This document shows positions 27,911 to 36,877 of a DNA stretch of 64,000 nt, one piece after another. The notes below the pieces were generated by a model. The model was not told where the DNA came from. It saw only the letters and a program-made list of their open reading frames with translations, and did not search any database. Origin of the DNA: Pelagimonas sp. GTDB taxonomy: Bacteria; Pseudomonadota; Alphaproteobacteria; Rhodobacterales; Rhodobacteraceae. Numbering within the stretch: the stretch's first letter is position 1; each line of letters begins with the position of its first letter. The translations under genes and the position numbers were made by a program. The stretch covers positions 62,001-126,000 of the forward strand of contig JAOARX010000013.1 in NCBI GenBank assembly GCA_025210345.1, in the 5' to 3' direction.

Positions 27911-29344
27911 ATGGAATACGGATTTACCACGGCGGCCTATGTGGTCGCAGCCGTCTTGTTCATCCTGTCTCTGGGTGGGCTAAGCGGACAAGAAAGCGCG
28001 AAACGCGCGGTATGGTACGGCATCGTCGGCATGGCGCTGGCGGTTGCGGCAACCCTGATCGGACCGGGACATGGGTTGTGGCTGTTGTCGCTGGTCCTGA
28101 TCGCGGGCGGCGGTGCCATTGGCTTTATGCTGGCGAAAAAGGTCGAAATGACCCAGATGCCAGAGCTGGTTGCAGGCATGCACGCACTGGTTGGTCTGGC
28201 TGCGGTCTTTGTTGGCTATAACGCTGAGCTGGTGATGAACGCGGTGCAGGGTCTGTCCGGTGCCGAAGCCGACGCGCTGAAAGGGTTTTCGGCCAAGGTT
28301 GCGCATAAATCGGGCGTTGAGATCGGCATCCTGAAGGTCGAGGTTTTCCTTGGCGTCTTCATTGGTGCGATCACCTTTACCGGGTCGGTTGTGGCCTATG
28401 GCAAGCTGGCGGGCAAAGTCACCTCGGCGGCGACCAAGCTGCCCGGCGGTCACTTCCTGAACGCGGGTGCCGCGATTTTGTCGCTGATCTTGCTGATCAT
28501 CTACATGAGCACCGGCGGTGGCTGGACGCTGATCGTGATGTCGCTTCTGGCTTTCTTTATCGGTTATCACCTGATCATGGGCATCGGCGGCGCTGACATG
28601 CCGGTGGTTGTGTCGATGCTGAACAGCTACTCTGGCTGGGCCGCGGCGGCGATTGGCTTCAGCTTGGGCAACGACCTGTTGATCGTTGTCGGTGCGCTGG
28701 TCGGTTCCTCGGGTGCGATCCTGTCCTACATCATGTGTAAGGCGATGAACCGCTCGTTCGTCAGCGTGATCCTGGGTGGCTTTGGTGGCGCGGCGGGTCC
28801 GGCGATGGAAGTCGAAGGCGAACAGGTCGCGATTGATGCAGACGGTGTGAGCCAGGCCCTGGAAGACGCCGATAGCGTTGTGATCATCCCGGGCTACGGC
28901 ATGGCCGTGGCGCAGGCGCAGCAAAACGTGGCAGAACTGACCCGTCGTCTGCGGGCCAAGGGCAAAAACGTGCGTTTCGCGATCCACCCGGTTGCGGGCC
29001 GTCTGCCCGGTCACATGAACGTGCTCTTGGCAGAGGCGAAGGTGCCCTATGACATCGTGCTGGAAATGGACGAAATCAACGAGGACTTCCCCGACACCGA
29101 TGTAGCGATTGTTATTGGCTCGAATGACATCGTGAATCCGGCGGCACAGGAAGACCCCAATTCGCCCATCGCAGGCATGCCGGTTCTGGAGTGCTGGAAA
29201 GCCAAGCAGGTGTTCGTGTCGAAACGGGGTCAGGGGACCGGGTATTCCGGCATCGAAAACCCGCTGTTCTACAAGGAAAACACCCGCATGTATTACGGCG
29301 ACGCCAAGGCTTCGCTGGATGAGCTGCTCAAGCGCATCGACTGA
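27911..29344 (+). CDS. pntB: NAD(P) transhydrogenase subunit beta
   Basis: 477 residues, 13 bp after pntA. Eight or nine membrane helices occupy the first 280 residues, followed by the NADP(H)-binding domain III with [50 protein letters not shown] and the final [16 protein letters not shown]. All are standard. It forms the proton channel and NADP site of the transhydrogenase. A clear terminator closes the operon. Confidence 0.96.
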   Translation: MEYGFTTAAYVVAAVLFILSLGGLSGQESAKRAVWYGIVGMALAVAATLIGPGHGLWLLSLVLIAGGGAIGFMLAKKVEMTQMPELVAGMHALVGLAAVFVGYNAELVMNAVQGLSGAEADALKGFSAKVAHKSGVEIGILKVEVFLGVFIGAITFTGSVVAYGKLAGKVTSAATKLPGGHFLNAGAAILSLILLIIYMSTGGGWTLIVMSLLAFFIGYHLIMGIGGADMPVVVSMLNSYSGWAAAAIGFSLGNDLLIVVGALVGSSGAILSYIMCKAMNRSFVSVILGGFGGAAGPAMEVEGEQVAIDADGVSQALEDADSVVIIPGYGMAVAQAQQNVAELTRRLRAKGKNVRFAIHPVAGRLPGHMNVLLAEAKVPYDIVLEMDEINEDFPDTDVAIVIGSNDIVNPAAQEDPNSPIAGMPVLECWKAKQVFVSKRGQGTGYSGIENPLFYKENTRMYYGDAKASLDELLKRID

Positions 29345-29365
29345 TACAGCTGCAAAAACAGATGA

Positions 29366-29395
29366 AGGCGCCTCGGGAAACCGAGGCGCTTTTGC
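29366..29395 (+). terminator. Rho-independent terminator of pntAB
   Basis: GCGCCTCGG-GAAA-CCGAGGCGC followed by TTTT, 25 bp after the pntB stop; a perfect 9-bp stem with a GNRA-type loop. Confidence 0.9.
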
Positions 29396-29488
29396 GTTTG
29401 AGTGGGCAAAGATGTCGCGGTGCAGGCGGGGTTGAAATTTCAAATAAACATGATAAAAAAACTCAGGTAATAAATTGAGGACGTCATC

Positions 29489-29872
29489 ATGGCCACAGCA
29501 CAGGCGGCAAACGCGTATTGGGCGCGTCTATGGGTACAGCATATGTGCGTCGAGTATTCGCCGCTGTTGGAAACGCTGCGGATCGTGTCTGCCCATGTTC
29601 AGCAGGCGGGCCTGACCCAAAGCGAAGATCCGGTGGCGGATTTTGTCATCACCTTGCCGCGGCTATTGGGGAAAAAGGTGCAATTCGAAGCGCCGGGGGA
29701 AGACCGCCGGTCGTTTGACGAAAGCTGGATCTTGTCCCTGAGCCATGCGCTGGATTTGGCGGATGCCGACAATTATCGGTTCCTGTTGTTGTCCCGCATG
29801 TCGCGAGAAAAAGCATCCGAATGCCACTTTCGATTGCGTCAGGCGCTGACGCGCCTGGAGGACATCGGCTGA
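29489..29872 (+). CDS. Hypothetical protein
   Basis: 127 residues with GAGGACG before ATG 29489. A soluble, probably mostly helical protein with one histidine-cysteine pair near the N-terminus (WVQHMCVEYS) and a charged middle. No signal, membrane segment or motif is recognised. It precedes bioY by 160 bp, with the BioR-like box in the gap, so it is not part of the bioY transcript. Confidence 0.6.
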   Translation: MATAQAANAYWARLWVQHMCVEYSPLLETLRIVSAHVQQAGLTQSEDPVADFVITLPRLLGKKVQFEAPGEDRRSFDESWILSLSHALDLADADNYRFLLLSRMSREKASECHFRLRQALTRLEDIG

Positions 29873-29893
29873 GATACGCCTTGGTGAGTGGGA

Positions 29894-29903
29894 TTATCGA
29901 TAA
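29894..29903. promoter_or_regulatory. BioR-like operator upstream of bioY
   Basis: TTATCGATAA, a perfect 10-bp palindrome 139 bp before the bioY start. By established knowledge the GntR-type repressor BioR of alphaproteobacteria binds TTATmkATAA boxes in front of biotin genes. The match and its position make biotin control of bioY likely. bioR itself is not in the window. Confidence 0.65.
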
Positions 29904-30032
29904 TATTCAGCTGCAAAGTGGATATTTGCAAATTTATCGCGTCCTGACGCAGATGCGCTCTTGCGATAGATCAATTCATCGGGCAAAACCTGAAACCATC
30001 AATTTCACCAAGTTGAAACGAAGGGGGATGTC

Positions 30033-30632
30033 ATGAACCTCACCATGAATCGCAATGTGCTGGTCGAGATGTTCGGCGCAAACGAAGGTGCCGCTTTGCG
30101 CGTCAAGCAGGCTGCACTGGTTATTCTGGGCATCGCCGCTTTGGCCGTTGCCGCAAAAATCAAAGTGCCGATGTGGCCGGTTCCGATCACCATGGGCACC
30201 TTTGCCGTGCTGACCATCGGTGCGGCCTATGGCCCGCGTCTGGGTCTGGCGACCATTCTTGGCTATATGCTGGTTGGCGCCCTAGGCTATGATGTTTTTG
30301 CCGGCTCATCGGCTGAGAAATTCGGCCTTGAGTATATGATGGGCGGCACAGGCGGCTATCTGGTTGGCTATGTTCTGGCGACTCTCGCGCTGGGATCGCT
30401 GGCGCGCGCGGGCTGGGACCGTTCCGCCCCCAAGATGGCCGGTGCCATGCTGATCGGCAACGCGCTGATCTATGTTCCGGGCCTGATCTGGCTGGGCATG
30501 CTGTACGGCTGGGATAAGCCGATCCTTGAGTGGGGCCTGACCCCCTTCCTGGTGGGTGACGCGATCAAGCTGGCGCTGGCCGCTGTTCTGCTGCCCGCGG
30601 TCTGGAAGCTGGTGGGCAAGGCCCGCGGCTGA
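30033..30632 (+). CDS. bioY: Biotin transporter substrate-specific protein BioY
   Basis: 199 residues, six membrane helices, GGGGG ribosome site before ATG 30033 (an internal ATG at 30045 is possible). KIKVPMWPVPITMGTFAVLTIGAAYGPRLG and MGGTGGYLVGYV are family hallmarks of the S component of ECF biotin importers. BioM/BioN are not adjacent, so it may work alone or with a shared ECF module elsewhere. Preceded by a BioR-like palindrome and followed by a terminator. Confidence 0.93.
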   Translation: MNLTMNRNVLVEMFGANEGAALRVKQAALVILGIAALAVAAKIKVPMWPVPITMGTFAVLTIGAAYGPRLGLATILGYMLVGALGYDVFAGSSAEKFGLEYMMGGTGGYLVGYVLATLALGSLARAGWDRSAPKMAGAMLIGNALIYVPGLIWLGMLYGWDKPILEWGLTPFLVGDAIKLALAAVLLPAVWKLVGKARG

Positions 30633-30671
30633 TCCCAAGGGTGATCCACAAGCAGGATCTAAAGCGATGCA

Positions 30672-30700
30672 AGGTCGGGCCAGGGGCCCGGCCTTTTGCG
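30672..30700 (+). terminator. Rho-independent terminator of bioY
   Basis: GGTCGGGCC and GGCCCGGCC arms (one G-T pair) followed by TTTTG, 40 bp after the bioY stop. Confidence 0.75.
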
Positions 30701-30774
30701 TTGTGGCGGTGCAGGAACGATCCCTTGCCATGAAGAGGCGGGCGGGTTCATCCAGGATTTGCGCCGACTGCGTC

Positions 30775-30847
30775 GTCGCGCGGGAGGGGGCGCTGCCCCC
30801 CTTCGGCTGCGCCGAATTCCCCCCGGGATATTTGGGACCCAAAGAAA
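30775..30847 (+). repeat. GC double-hairpin repeat, copy A
   Basis: Hairpin 1 GGGGGC-GCT-GCCCCC, hairpin 2 TTCGGC-TGC-GCCGAA, then CCCCCCGGGATATTTGGG and ACCCAAAGAA. It lies between the converging bioY and hydrolase-OsmC genes and ends a few bases before the latter's stop codon. It belongs with the copies at 33572, 41679 and 5552. Confidence 0.85.
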
Positions 30848-30853
30848 CGCAGT

Positions 30854-32065
30854 TCAGACGAGTGTCGTTGTGACCCGGGCGGTGGCTTCGAGGGTTTTGT
30901 GAACGGGGCATTTGTCTGCGATTTCAAGCAGCCTTTGACGTTGGTCCTGGGTGAGGTTCCCTGTCAGGGTGATGTGGCGTTGAAACTGGTCGAGTTTGCC
31001 GGATGCGCCGGTGTCGGCGTCTTGGGCATGCACCTTGTTGTGGCTGACATCGACCGAGACATGCGCGAGGGGCCAGCCCTTGCGGCGGGCATACATGCGG
31101 ATGGTCATCGAGGTACAGGCCCCCAATCCCGCCGAGACATAGCCATAGGGTGTCATGCCCTTGTTGGAGCCCCCATAGCTGATCGGTTCATCGGCCAGAG
31201 CGTGGTGGAAGGGGCCGGCCTGGATGTCCTGAAGGAACCCCTGGGCGTGGGCTTCGGAGACGCGAATGATCCCTTCGGGCACGCCGATGGGCGGCGCCGG
31301 GGGCGTGAGCGCCAGATAGCGGCTGGACCAGGAGGCGATGACTTCGGCTGTGTATTCCGCATCCTCAGGGCGTGTGACCAGATGGTCGGCGTCGTCCAGT
31401 GTCACAAAGCTTTTGGGATGTTTGGCGGCAGTGAAAATATCTGCGGCGTTTGAAATGTCGACAACCGCATCGCGTGGCGCGTGCAGGACCAGAAGGGCGG
31501 CATTGAGCGTGCCCAGGCTTTGGGTAAGCGAGGCGCTACGGGCGTCTTCGACAAAGGCCTGGCCGATGGTGATCGGGCGGCCACCCAGATCCACCTGGGC
31601 CTGTCCTGTGCGCTCAATTTCATCCAGCGCGTGGTCAAAGTTGTGCGTGACATGACCGGGGGCGAAGGGCGCGCCGATCGAGACAACCGCCTGAACGGAC
31701 CGCAAGGAGGGCGCCGCGCGCAAAACTGCGGTTCCCCCCAGCGAATGGCCGATCAGCAAGGTTGGGGCCATGCCACGCTGATCCAGGTAATCGGCGGCTG
31801 CGCGCAGGTCCGCGACGTTCGAACAAAATGTGGTTTGGGCAAAGTCGCCCTCGCTTTGGCCCAACCCGGTAAAGTCGAACCGAAGCACGGCGATCCCCAT
31901 GGCGGTCAGGCGGGCAGAGATCCGCCGCGCGGCGGGGAGATCCTTGCCACATGTAAAGCAATGGGCGAAAAGCGCGGTGGCCAGATGGGGGCCCTCGGGC
32001 AGGTCGAGGCGGGCCGCAAGCGTGTCACCGGAGTGGCCGGGAAAGGTGATGCGTTCGGTTGGCAT
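30854..32065 (-). CDS. Alpha/beta hydrolase fused to OsmC-like domain
   Basis: 403 residues from ATG 32065 (AAGGAG 8 bp upstream); the open frame extends further but antisense to the next gene. The first 255 residues form an alpha/beta hydrolase with FAHCFTCGKDL, the nucleophile elbow LLIGHSLGGTAVL and a late DADHLV histidine. The last 140 form an OsmC domain with GGSNKGMTPYGYVSAGLGACTSMTIRMYA and CPVHKTLE, holding the two peroxidatic cysteines. It probably reduces organic peroxides or acyl-type substrates; the fusion is known in proteobacteria. Confidence 0.87.
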   Translation of the reverse strand: MPTERITFPGHSGDTLAARLDLPEGPHLATALFAHCFTCGKDLPAARRISARLTAMGIAVLRFDFTGLGQSEGDFAQTTFCSNVADLRAAADYLDQRGMAPTLLIGHSLGGTAVLRAAPSLRSVQAVVSIGAPFAPGHVTHNFDHALDEIERTGQAQVDLGGRPITIGQAFVEDARSASLTQSLGTLNAALLVLHAPRDAVVDISNAADIFTAAKHPKSFVTLDDADHLVTRPEDAEYTAEVIASWSSRYLALTPPAPPIGVPEGIIRVSEAHAQGFLQDIQAGPFHHALADEPISYGGSNKGMTPYGYVSAGLGACTSMTIRMYARRKGWPLAHVSVDVSHNKVHAQDADTGASGKLDQFQRHITLTGNLTQDQRQRLLEIADKCPVHKTLEATARVTTTLV

Positions 32066-32166
32066 TGAGATCTCCTTGATCGAGGGTGTAACAAGTTTGG
32101 GGCGCGCGGGTGCAGGCGGCAAGCTTTGCAACAGGCAGGTCACGGCAAGGTGAGGATTTTCGAGCG

Positions 32167-33039
32167 GTGTTGAAAAGTGTTTCAGGAATTCTGGGGCTGT
32201 GCCTGTTGGGCAGCTATACGGGGGCGCTGCACCCTTTGGGGGATAGTCTGGCGGTGTTTCGGCTGGAATGGGCCGTTGGCTTTGCTCTGGTTGTGATCTG
32301 GACCCGCTGGAGCGCCTGGCTGCGCTGGCCATTGGCCGGGCTGGCCATGGGGGTGATCGGACATCATGTCTGTATGGGGCAGGCGGCAGGCGGGGCTTCG
32401 GACCATGATTTCGTGCTATATCAGCAGAATCTTTTGGTTGGACGCGAAGAAAATGAGCGCTGGCTGGGGTTTGTCGAAGAGGTTTCGCCGGATTTTTTGA
32501 CGCTGCAAGAGGTCTCGCCCAGCAACAGGTATCTGTTGGATCGGCTGAAGCCCGAGTATCCAAACCAAGTCTACTGCCCGAAATATCGCTATGGCGAGGC
32601 GGTCGTGACGCGGTTTGAACCGGTGCCGGGCACAGCGTTTTGTTCCAAGCGCGACGGGCTGGCGGGGATGCAGGTTGAAACACCGCATGGGCGGGTATGG
32701 ATCGTGTCCTTGCACATCGGCTGGCCCTGGCCCTATGGGCAAAGCCAGCAGTTGACACAGATATTGCCCGAGCTGGATCGTGTCAGCGGGCATGTGATCG
32801 TCGGGGGGGATTTCAACGCGGTTGCATGGTCGGATGCGGTACGGCGGGTGGAAGAGGCCTCAGGCACGCGGCGGATCGGGCATTGGATGTCGACTTTCAG
32901 GATTGGCTGGCGCTGGCCGATTGGCATTGATCATGTGCTGACCAGCCCGGCCTATGCTCAAGAGATCCGGCTGATGCCGCAACTGGGGTCGGATCATTTT
33001 GGAGTTTTGGCCTATCTGACACGGGGGCGAAATGGGTGA
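32167..33039 (+). CDS. Endonuclease/exonuclease/phosphatase family membrane protein
   Basis: About 290 residues; start at GTG 32167 (or TTG 32170), with GAGG 10-15 bp upstream. Three N-terminal hydrophobic segments (to about residue 75) lead into an EEP domain: LTLQEVSPSN, IVSLHIGWPWPYG, GGDFNAVAWS and the terminal GSDHFGVLAYL, which together supply the metal and catalytic residues. YafD-like proteins share this layout. The substrate (nucleic acid, phospholipid or sugar phosphate) is unknown. The next gene, a NUDIX hydrolase, overlaps by 8 bp. Confidence 0.8.
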   Translation: MLKSVSGILGLCLLGSYTGALHPLGDSLAVFRLEWAVGFALVVIWTRWSAWLRWPLAGLAMGVIGHHVCMGQAAGGASDHDFVLYQQNLLVGREENERWLGFVEEVSPDFLTLQEVSPSNRYLLDRLKPEYPNQVYCPKYRYGEAVVTRFEPVPGTAFCSKRDGLAGMQVETPHGRVWIVSLHIGWPWPYGQSQQLTQILPELDRVSGHVIVGGDFNAVAWSDAVRRVEEASGTRRIGHWMSTFRIGWRWPIGIDHVLTSPAYAQEIRLMPQLGSDHFGVLAYLTRGRNG

Positions 33040-33565
33040 TATTGCTGGAATCGGCGCGTTTCAGGCGCAAGATGCACGGGACGCGGAGTGCTGGGCGCGG
33101 ATCAGAGCGTTTGTCCGGGCGCAGGGCGCGGCGGCGTTCTCTCGGGATCCTCTGATCGGCGGGCACATCACGGGATCTGCCCTTGTCCTGTCCCCTGACG
33201 GGGACGCGGTGCTGTTGACCCATCATCGCAAGCTGGACATGTGGTTGCAGTTGGGGGGGCATTGTGACGGGATTGCGGATGCCCGCTTTGTGGCGCTGAA
33301 GGAGGCCTATGAAGAATCCGGTCTGGCCCGGATCGCATTGGTGTCGGACCAGGTACTGGATGTGGATATCCATGAAATCCCGGCAGGCAAAGAACCCGCA
33401 CATCTGCATTATGACATACGGTTCTTGATGCGTGCAGAGGTGGGGGAGATTGCCGTGTCAGAAGAATCCCATGATCTGGCCTGGGTGCCCATCGACCGGG
33501 TTGAAGCGTATACGCGGGAACCGTCTGTTTTGCGTATGCTGCGGCGGGCGCGACAGGTCCTGTAG
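33032..33565 (+). CDS. NUDIX hydrolase
   Basis: 177 residues; ATG 33032 overlaps the end of the EEP gene. The NUDIX box appears as GGHCDGIADARFVALKEAYEESG: the final EExSG is intact, but the first glutamate is alanine and the arginine of REU is lysine. This variant box is seen in related proteins and may still bind metal. It should cleave a nucleoside diphosphate-linked compound; the substrate cannot be told. Overlap with the EEP gene suggests coupled expression. Confidence 0.82.
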   Translation: MGDIAGIGAFQAQDARDAECWARIRAFVRAQGAAAFSRDPLIGGHITGSALVLSPDGDAVLLTHHRKLDMWLQLGGHCDGIADARFVALKEAYEESGLARIALVSDQVLDVDIHEIPAGKEPAHLHYDIRFLMRAEVGEIAVSEESHDLAWVPIDRVEAYTREPSVLRMLRRARQVL

Positions 33566-33571
33566 GGAGTT

Positions 33572-33653
33572 GCGCCTGCGGCGGGCGGGTTGGGGGCGCT
33601 GCCCCCCTTCTTCTGCGAAGAATTCCCCCTGGGATATTTGAAACCCAAAGAAG
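33572..33653 (+). repeat. GC double-hairpin repeat, copy B
   Basis: GCGCCTGCGGCGGGCGG lead, hairpin 1 GGGGGC-GCT-GCCCCC, hairpin 2 TTCTTC-TGC-GAAGAA, then CCCCCTGGGATATTTG and AAACCCAAAGAA. Hairpin 2 differs from copy A in both arms, so pairing is kept. It lies between the converging NUDIX and dddP genes. Confidence 0.85.
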
Positions 33654-33672
33654 GACCTGATCGTGTTTGGGT

Positions 33673-35019
33673 CTAGGCCTGTCCCATGAGCTGTTCGTCG
33701 AAGGGATAGTGGGTCAGGTTTTCATATCCGTCTTCTGTGATCAGCACCTGGTCTTCGAGTTTGATCGAAAAATCGCCGCCCTCTGGGCTGACCAGGGCTT
33801 CGACGCAGAGCATCATGCCGGGTTCAAGCGCATAGTCAAAGGCGCCCTCAACCATCTTGTCGGGATAGGCAAGCATGGGCCATTCATCGCATAGGCCAAC
33901 CCCATGCATCAGGCACCCATATTTCAGTTTTTGGAACTCGGGGCGCAGGACATGGGTGTTGCGGCAGATGTCTTGGATATTGGCGCCGGGTTTGAGCATC
34001 TCCATATTGACCGAGATATGTTCATAGGCGTGTTGCATGGCGTCGATCATATCCGGGCGCGGGGGCTTGTCCCCGATCCACCAGGTGCGGGAAATGTCGG
34101 AACACAGCCCGTATGCCCCAACAAGATCGGTATCAAAGGCGACGATTTCGTTGTTTTGCACGATGCGTGGGCCGCATTCCTGGAACCACGGATTGGTGCG
34201 GGGGCCGGACGCCAGCAGCCGGGTTTCGATCCATTCCCCGCCGCGCTTGATGTTCTGCGCGTGCAGGACAGCCCAGATGTCGTCTTCGCAGACCTGCCCG
34301 CCGGGCACGTTTTCGCGGGCGAACCGTTCCATTTCAGCCACGGCTGTTTCGCAGGCATGCAAGGCGCAGCGCATGGCGAGAATTTCGTCGGGGCCTTTGA
34401 CCGCGCGGGCTTTTTCCGTGACTTCTTCGCCCTCCATGACTTCAAGCCCTCGGGCTTCGAGGGCGCGCAATCCGTGCACCATGATCTTGTCCACCGCCAG
34501 GCGGGTATTGCCGGGGCAATGTTCGTCCATGACTTCGCGGACTTCGTCGGCAAAGGTTGATGCGTCTTTCTTGGTCTTGTCGCCGCATGAAAAATAAAAG
34601 ATCGAAGCTCCAGAGCGTTGTTCGCGCACCAGCGGGTTGAACTCGCTCAGGAAAGGCGAATTTTTATAGTCCCACATCACCATGTAGCCATCCGCACACA
34701 GCAGCACGGCGCGAAAGGGGTTATGCGTGTTCCAAAGCTGCATGTTGGTGCTGTCCGTGGCATAGCGGATGTTCAGCGGGTCGAACATCAACAACGCGCC
34801 ATAGTCGCGATCGACCACGTGTTTGGTCAGCCGGTCCCATCGAAAGCGGCGCAGGGCCTGCAGGTCGGGCAGTTGCAGACCGGCCGCCTGCCATTCGGCA
34901 AAGGCCAATTGGGTTGGGCCAATTTCGACACGGTTGTTGTCGTTGGGGGTGGTGTCCCCCAAGGTCGCTCCCCGGGTTGGATCAACTTTTCGGACGTCGC
35001 GGTGATAGGGATGGGGCAT
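33673..35019 (-). CDS. dddP: DMSP lyase DddP (M24 peptidase-like fold)
   Basis: 448 residues from ATG 35019 (GAGGAG upstream). The chain follows DddP closely as I know it: RGATLGDTTPNDNNRVEIGP, RYATDSTNMQLWNTHNPFRA, GGEWIETRLLASGPRTNPW, HGVGLCDEWPMLAYPDK. The metal-binding aspartates fall at 296, 298 and 308 (AFDTDL and CSDISRTWW), with the histidine of HGVG and glutamates in CVEAL and KLEDQ. DddP uses an iron-bound M24-like active site to cleave dimethylsulfoniopropionate to dimethylsulfide and acrylate in the cytoplasm. Length is normal. No acrylate genes (acuI, prpE) are adjacent. Confidence 0.92.
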   Translation of the reverse strand: MPHPYHRDVRKVDPTRGATLGDTTPNDNNRVEIGPTQLAFAEWQAAGLQLPDLQALRRFRWDRLTKHVVDRDYGALLMFDPLNIRYATDSTNMQLWNTHNPFRAVLLCADGYMVMWDYKNSPFLSEFNPLVREQRSGASIFYFSCGDKTKKDASTFADEVREVMDEHCPGNTRLAVDKIMVHGLRALEARGLEVMEGEEVTEKARAVKGPDEILAMRCALHACETAVAEMERFARENVPGGQVCEDDIWAVLHAQNIKRGGEWIETRLLASGPRTNPWFQECGPRIVQNNEIVAFDTDLVGAYGLCSDISRTWWIGDKPPRPDMIDAMQHAYEHISVNMEMLKPGANIQDICRNTHVLRPEFQKLKYGCLMHGVGLCDEWPMLAYPDKMVEGAFDYALEPGMMLCVEALVSPEGGDFSIKLEDQVLITEDGYENLTHYPFDEQLMGQA

Positions 35020-35165
35020 GGCTATTCTCCTCATCCCCAGCGTGGCGCGAAGAATGCGACGTTGGCTGGCTGGTTTGCGACCTGTTTTTATGTCGTTTTC
35101 AATCGGCGGATAGGCGCAATGCGAGGCTCTGGACAAGATCGCGACGCGGGCGTAGGCCTAGGTGC

Positions 35166-35891
35166 ATGGTCTTTCAAAGCGCAATCCCCTATGATGTCTC
35201 CCCTCGAAAACTACCGGGTATTCAACCGCTTGCCCTGCAAGACTGGTTGATGGTGGATGATGCCTATGGCGGGCAGATGGCGGTGCGCCGCGCGCTGTTG
35301 CAGACGCGCCGCCAGGACGTGCTGCGCCTGTCCGACCCGGCCCGCCCGGCCGCGCGAGAGCTGTTGCAGCATGTGGCTGACCATCTGCCAAGGGGGTTTG
35401 TGCGTGACGCGAATCAGGTGACATGCCCCGACGGGGCGGTGATTTCGTGGAACGAAGAGGACCCTTTGGGAACATTGGGCCAGATCCTGCAAGAGGACTT
35501 TTGCATCCTCGAAAAGCCCCCCGGCACGGATGAGCACGTGTTGACCGGCGCGGTGCTTTGCTTTCCAGCAAGCTGGCGGCTGGAGGAAAAGCTCTTGCGC
35601 CCTCTGACCGAAATCCATGTGCCGGTCGCCGAGTATACCGCTGATATCGCGCGGCGGGTGCAGCGGCTGTTTGACGGTGTCCAGGTGGGGCGCGGCCTGT
35701 GGCGGCACAACTGTTTGATCTATGACGACCCGGCCCTGTTCCAACCGCGTTCCGCGACCGATCCGCGAGCGCCCGTACCTTCCGAGCAGGGGAGGTATCT
35801 GCGCTCAGAGCGGCAGTCGATCCTGCGATTGCCCACAAGCCGGGCCGTCATATTTTCGATCCACACCTTTGTGCTGGATCGTCAGACCTGA
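35166..35891 (+). CDS. DUF3445/heme-dependent oxidative N-demethylase family protein
   Basis: 241 residues from ATG 35166. DVSPRKLPGIQPLALQDWL near the start, ILQEDFCILEKP in the middle and the late segment YLRSERQSILRLPTSRAVIFSIHTFV are diagnostic of DUF3445, now described as a heme-dependent oxidative N-demethylase fold. The family's characterised members act on dimethylamine-type substrates; here the substrate is inferred only by family. It is divergent from dddP across about 145 bp and could share its control region. Methylamine-type and DMSP-type substrates co-occur in marine osmolyte pools. Confidence 0.78.
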   Translation: MVFQSAIPYDVSPRKLPGIQPLALQDWLMVDDAYGGQMAVRRALLQTRRQDVLRLSDPARPAARELLQHVADHLPRGFVRDANQVTCPDGAVISWNEEDPLGTLGQILQEDFCILEKPPGTDEHVLTGAVLCFPASWRLEEKLLRPLTEIHVPVAEYTADIARRVQRLFDGVQVGRGLWRHNCLIYDDPALFQPRSATDPRAPVPSEQGRYLRSERQSILRLPTSRAVIFSIHTFVLDRQT

Positions 35892-35953
35892 CCCCCAAGG
35901 CAGCTGGGGCGCAGGCCAAAGAACTGGCACCTCATGGTCGCCAGCGCGTGTCG

Positions 35954-36667
35954 CTAGGATGCGAGCGGTGCGGTATCCAGGGCTTGGGCCTTGGCATTGG
36001 ACCGGCCAAAGCGGGTAGAAAACAGCCGTGTGACCGCGCTGCGCAATCCGGGTTGCGCGGCGGCGGGGGGCGCCGTCACCGCATCCGAAGATCGCGGGGC
36101 AGCCGGTCGCGCGGGCGGGTAGGCGCGGTTGCGTTTTCCCACTGCGGGGATTGCGTCAAAGTCGATCTCGACTTCGGTCAGGGGCTTGGGCGCCAGTCGC
36201 GAACGGGAATCATTGGCAATGTGATCCACATCGGGCGCGTCCTGCATGTGCTGCGGCAGCGCGCGGCGCGGCGAGACATAGCTGCGCAGACGAATGAAGT
36301 CTTCCACATCCAGCAAGACGTCGGGGGAATACCACTCAAGAATGTCTGCAGTGGAATGTTCAAGCGACTTGAGCACCGTGTCAGACAACAGCTGAGCGGC
36401 CATTTCATCCTGGGCTTCGTCCGGGGTCTGGCCGCTGGTGGTGATCACCTCGATCAACATGCGCGGGCCAAAATCGCTTTCTTCTTCGGGGGTGACGCGA
36501 ACGCCGAGTTCTTCGCCGAAAATCAGGTTCGGGCCATCTTGTTCGGGGAAAAAGCCGCGATACAGCGCGAGCATGGTGTCGCGTGCCGAAGCAATATAGG
36601 GCGCGCTGTCCATGTGTTGGCTGTCCGGCAATATCAGGCCGGCATAGGGATATTCGATGCGTGTCAT
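35954..36667 (-). CDS. Conserved hypothetical protein
   Basis: 237 residues from ATG 36667. The first 170 residues look globular (RIEYPYAGLILPDSQHMDSAPYIASARDTMLALYRGFFPEQDG...), and the rest is a Pro/Ala/Arg-rich, probably disordered tail. No catalytic motif, signal or membrane helix was identified. It converges on the DUF3445 gene and lies 210 bp from the transglycosylase. Confidence 0.6.
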   Translation of the reverse strand: MTRIEYPYAGLILPDSQHMDSAPYIASARDTMLALYRGFFPEQDGPNLIFGEELGVRVTPEEESDFGPRMLIEVITTSGQTPDEAQDEMAAQLLSDTVLKSLEHSTADILEWYSPDVLLDVEDFIRLRSYVSPRRALPQHMQDAPDVDHIANDSRSRLAPKPLTEVEIDFDAIPAVGKRNRAYPPARPAAPRSSDAVTAPPAAAQPGLRSAVTRLFSTRFGRSNAKAQALDTAPLAS

Positions 36668-36877
36668 CCGGGCTCTCGTGGCAGTCAAAAGGTGTTGAGA
36701 TCCTTTGTGACGGCCAACTGTGGAGGCTTTGCGGGCGAACTGGGGAGAAAAATAGGATTTTTCAAAAATTGTTGGGCGGGATTGTGGCAGCAGGGATCGC
36801 ATAAGCCTCGAAAACCAATGGATAAAACGAAAAAGAGGGCCATTCGGCCCCCTTGATCTCGCCCAATTTCAGGCCCA

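Noticed and set aside
32066..32758. Upstream extension of the hydrolase-OsmC gene
   Set aside because: The frame stays open, but the extension is antisense to the EEP gene and the AAGGAG-preceded ATG at 32065 gives the family start.
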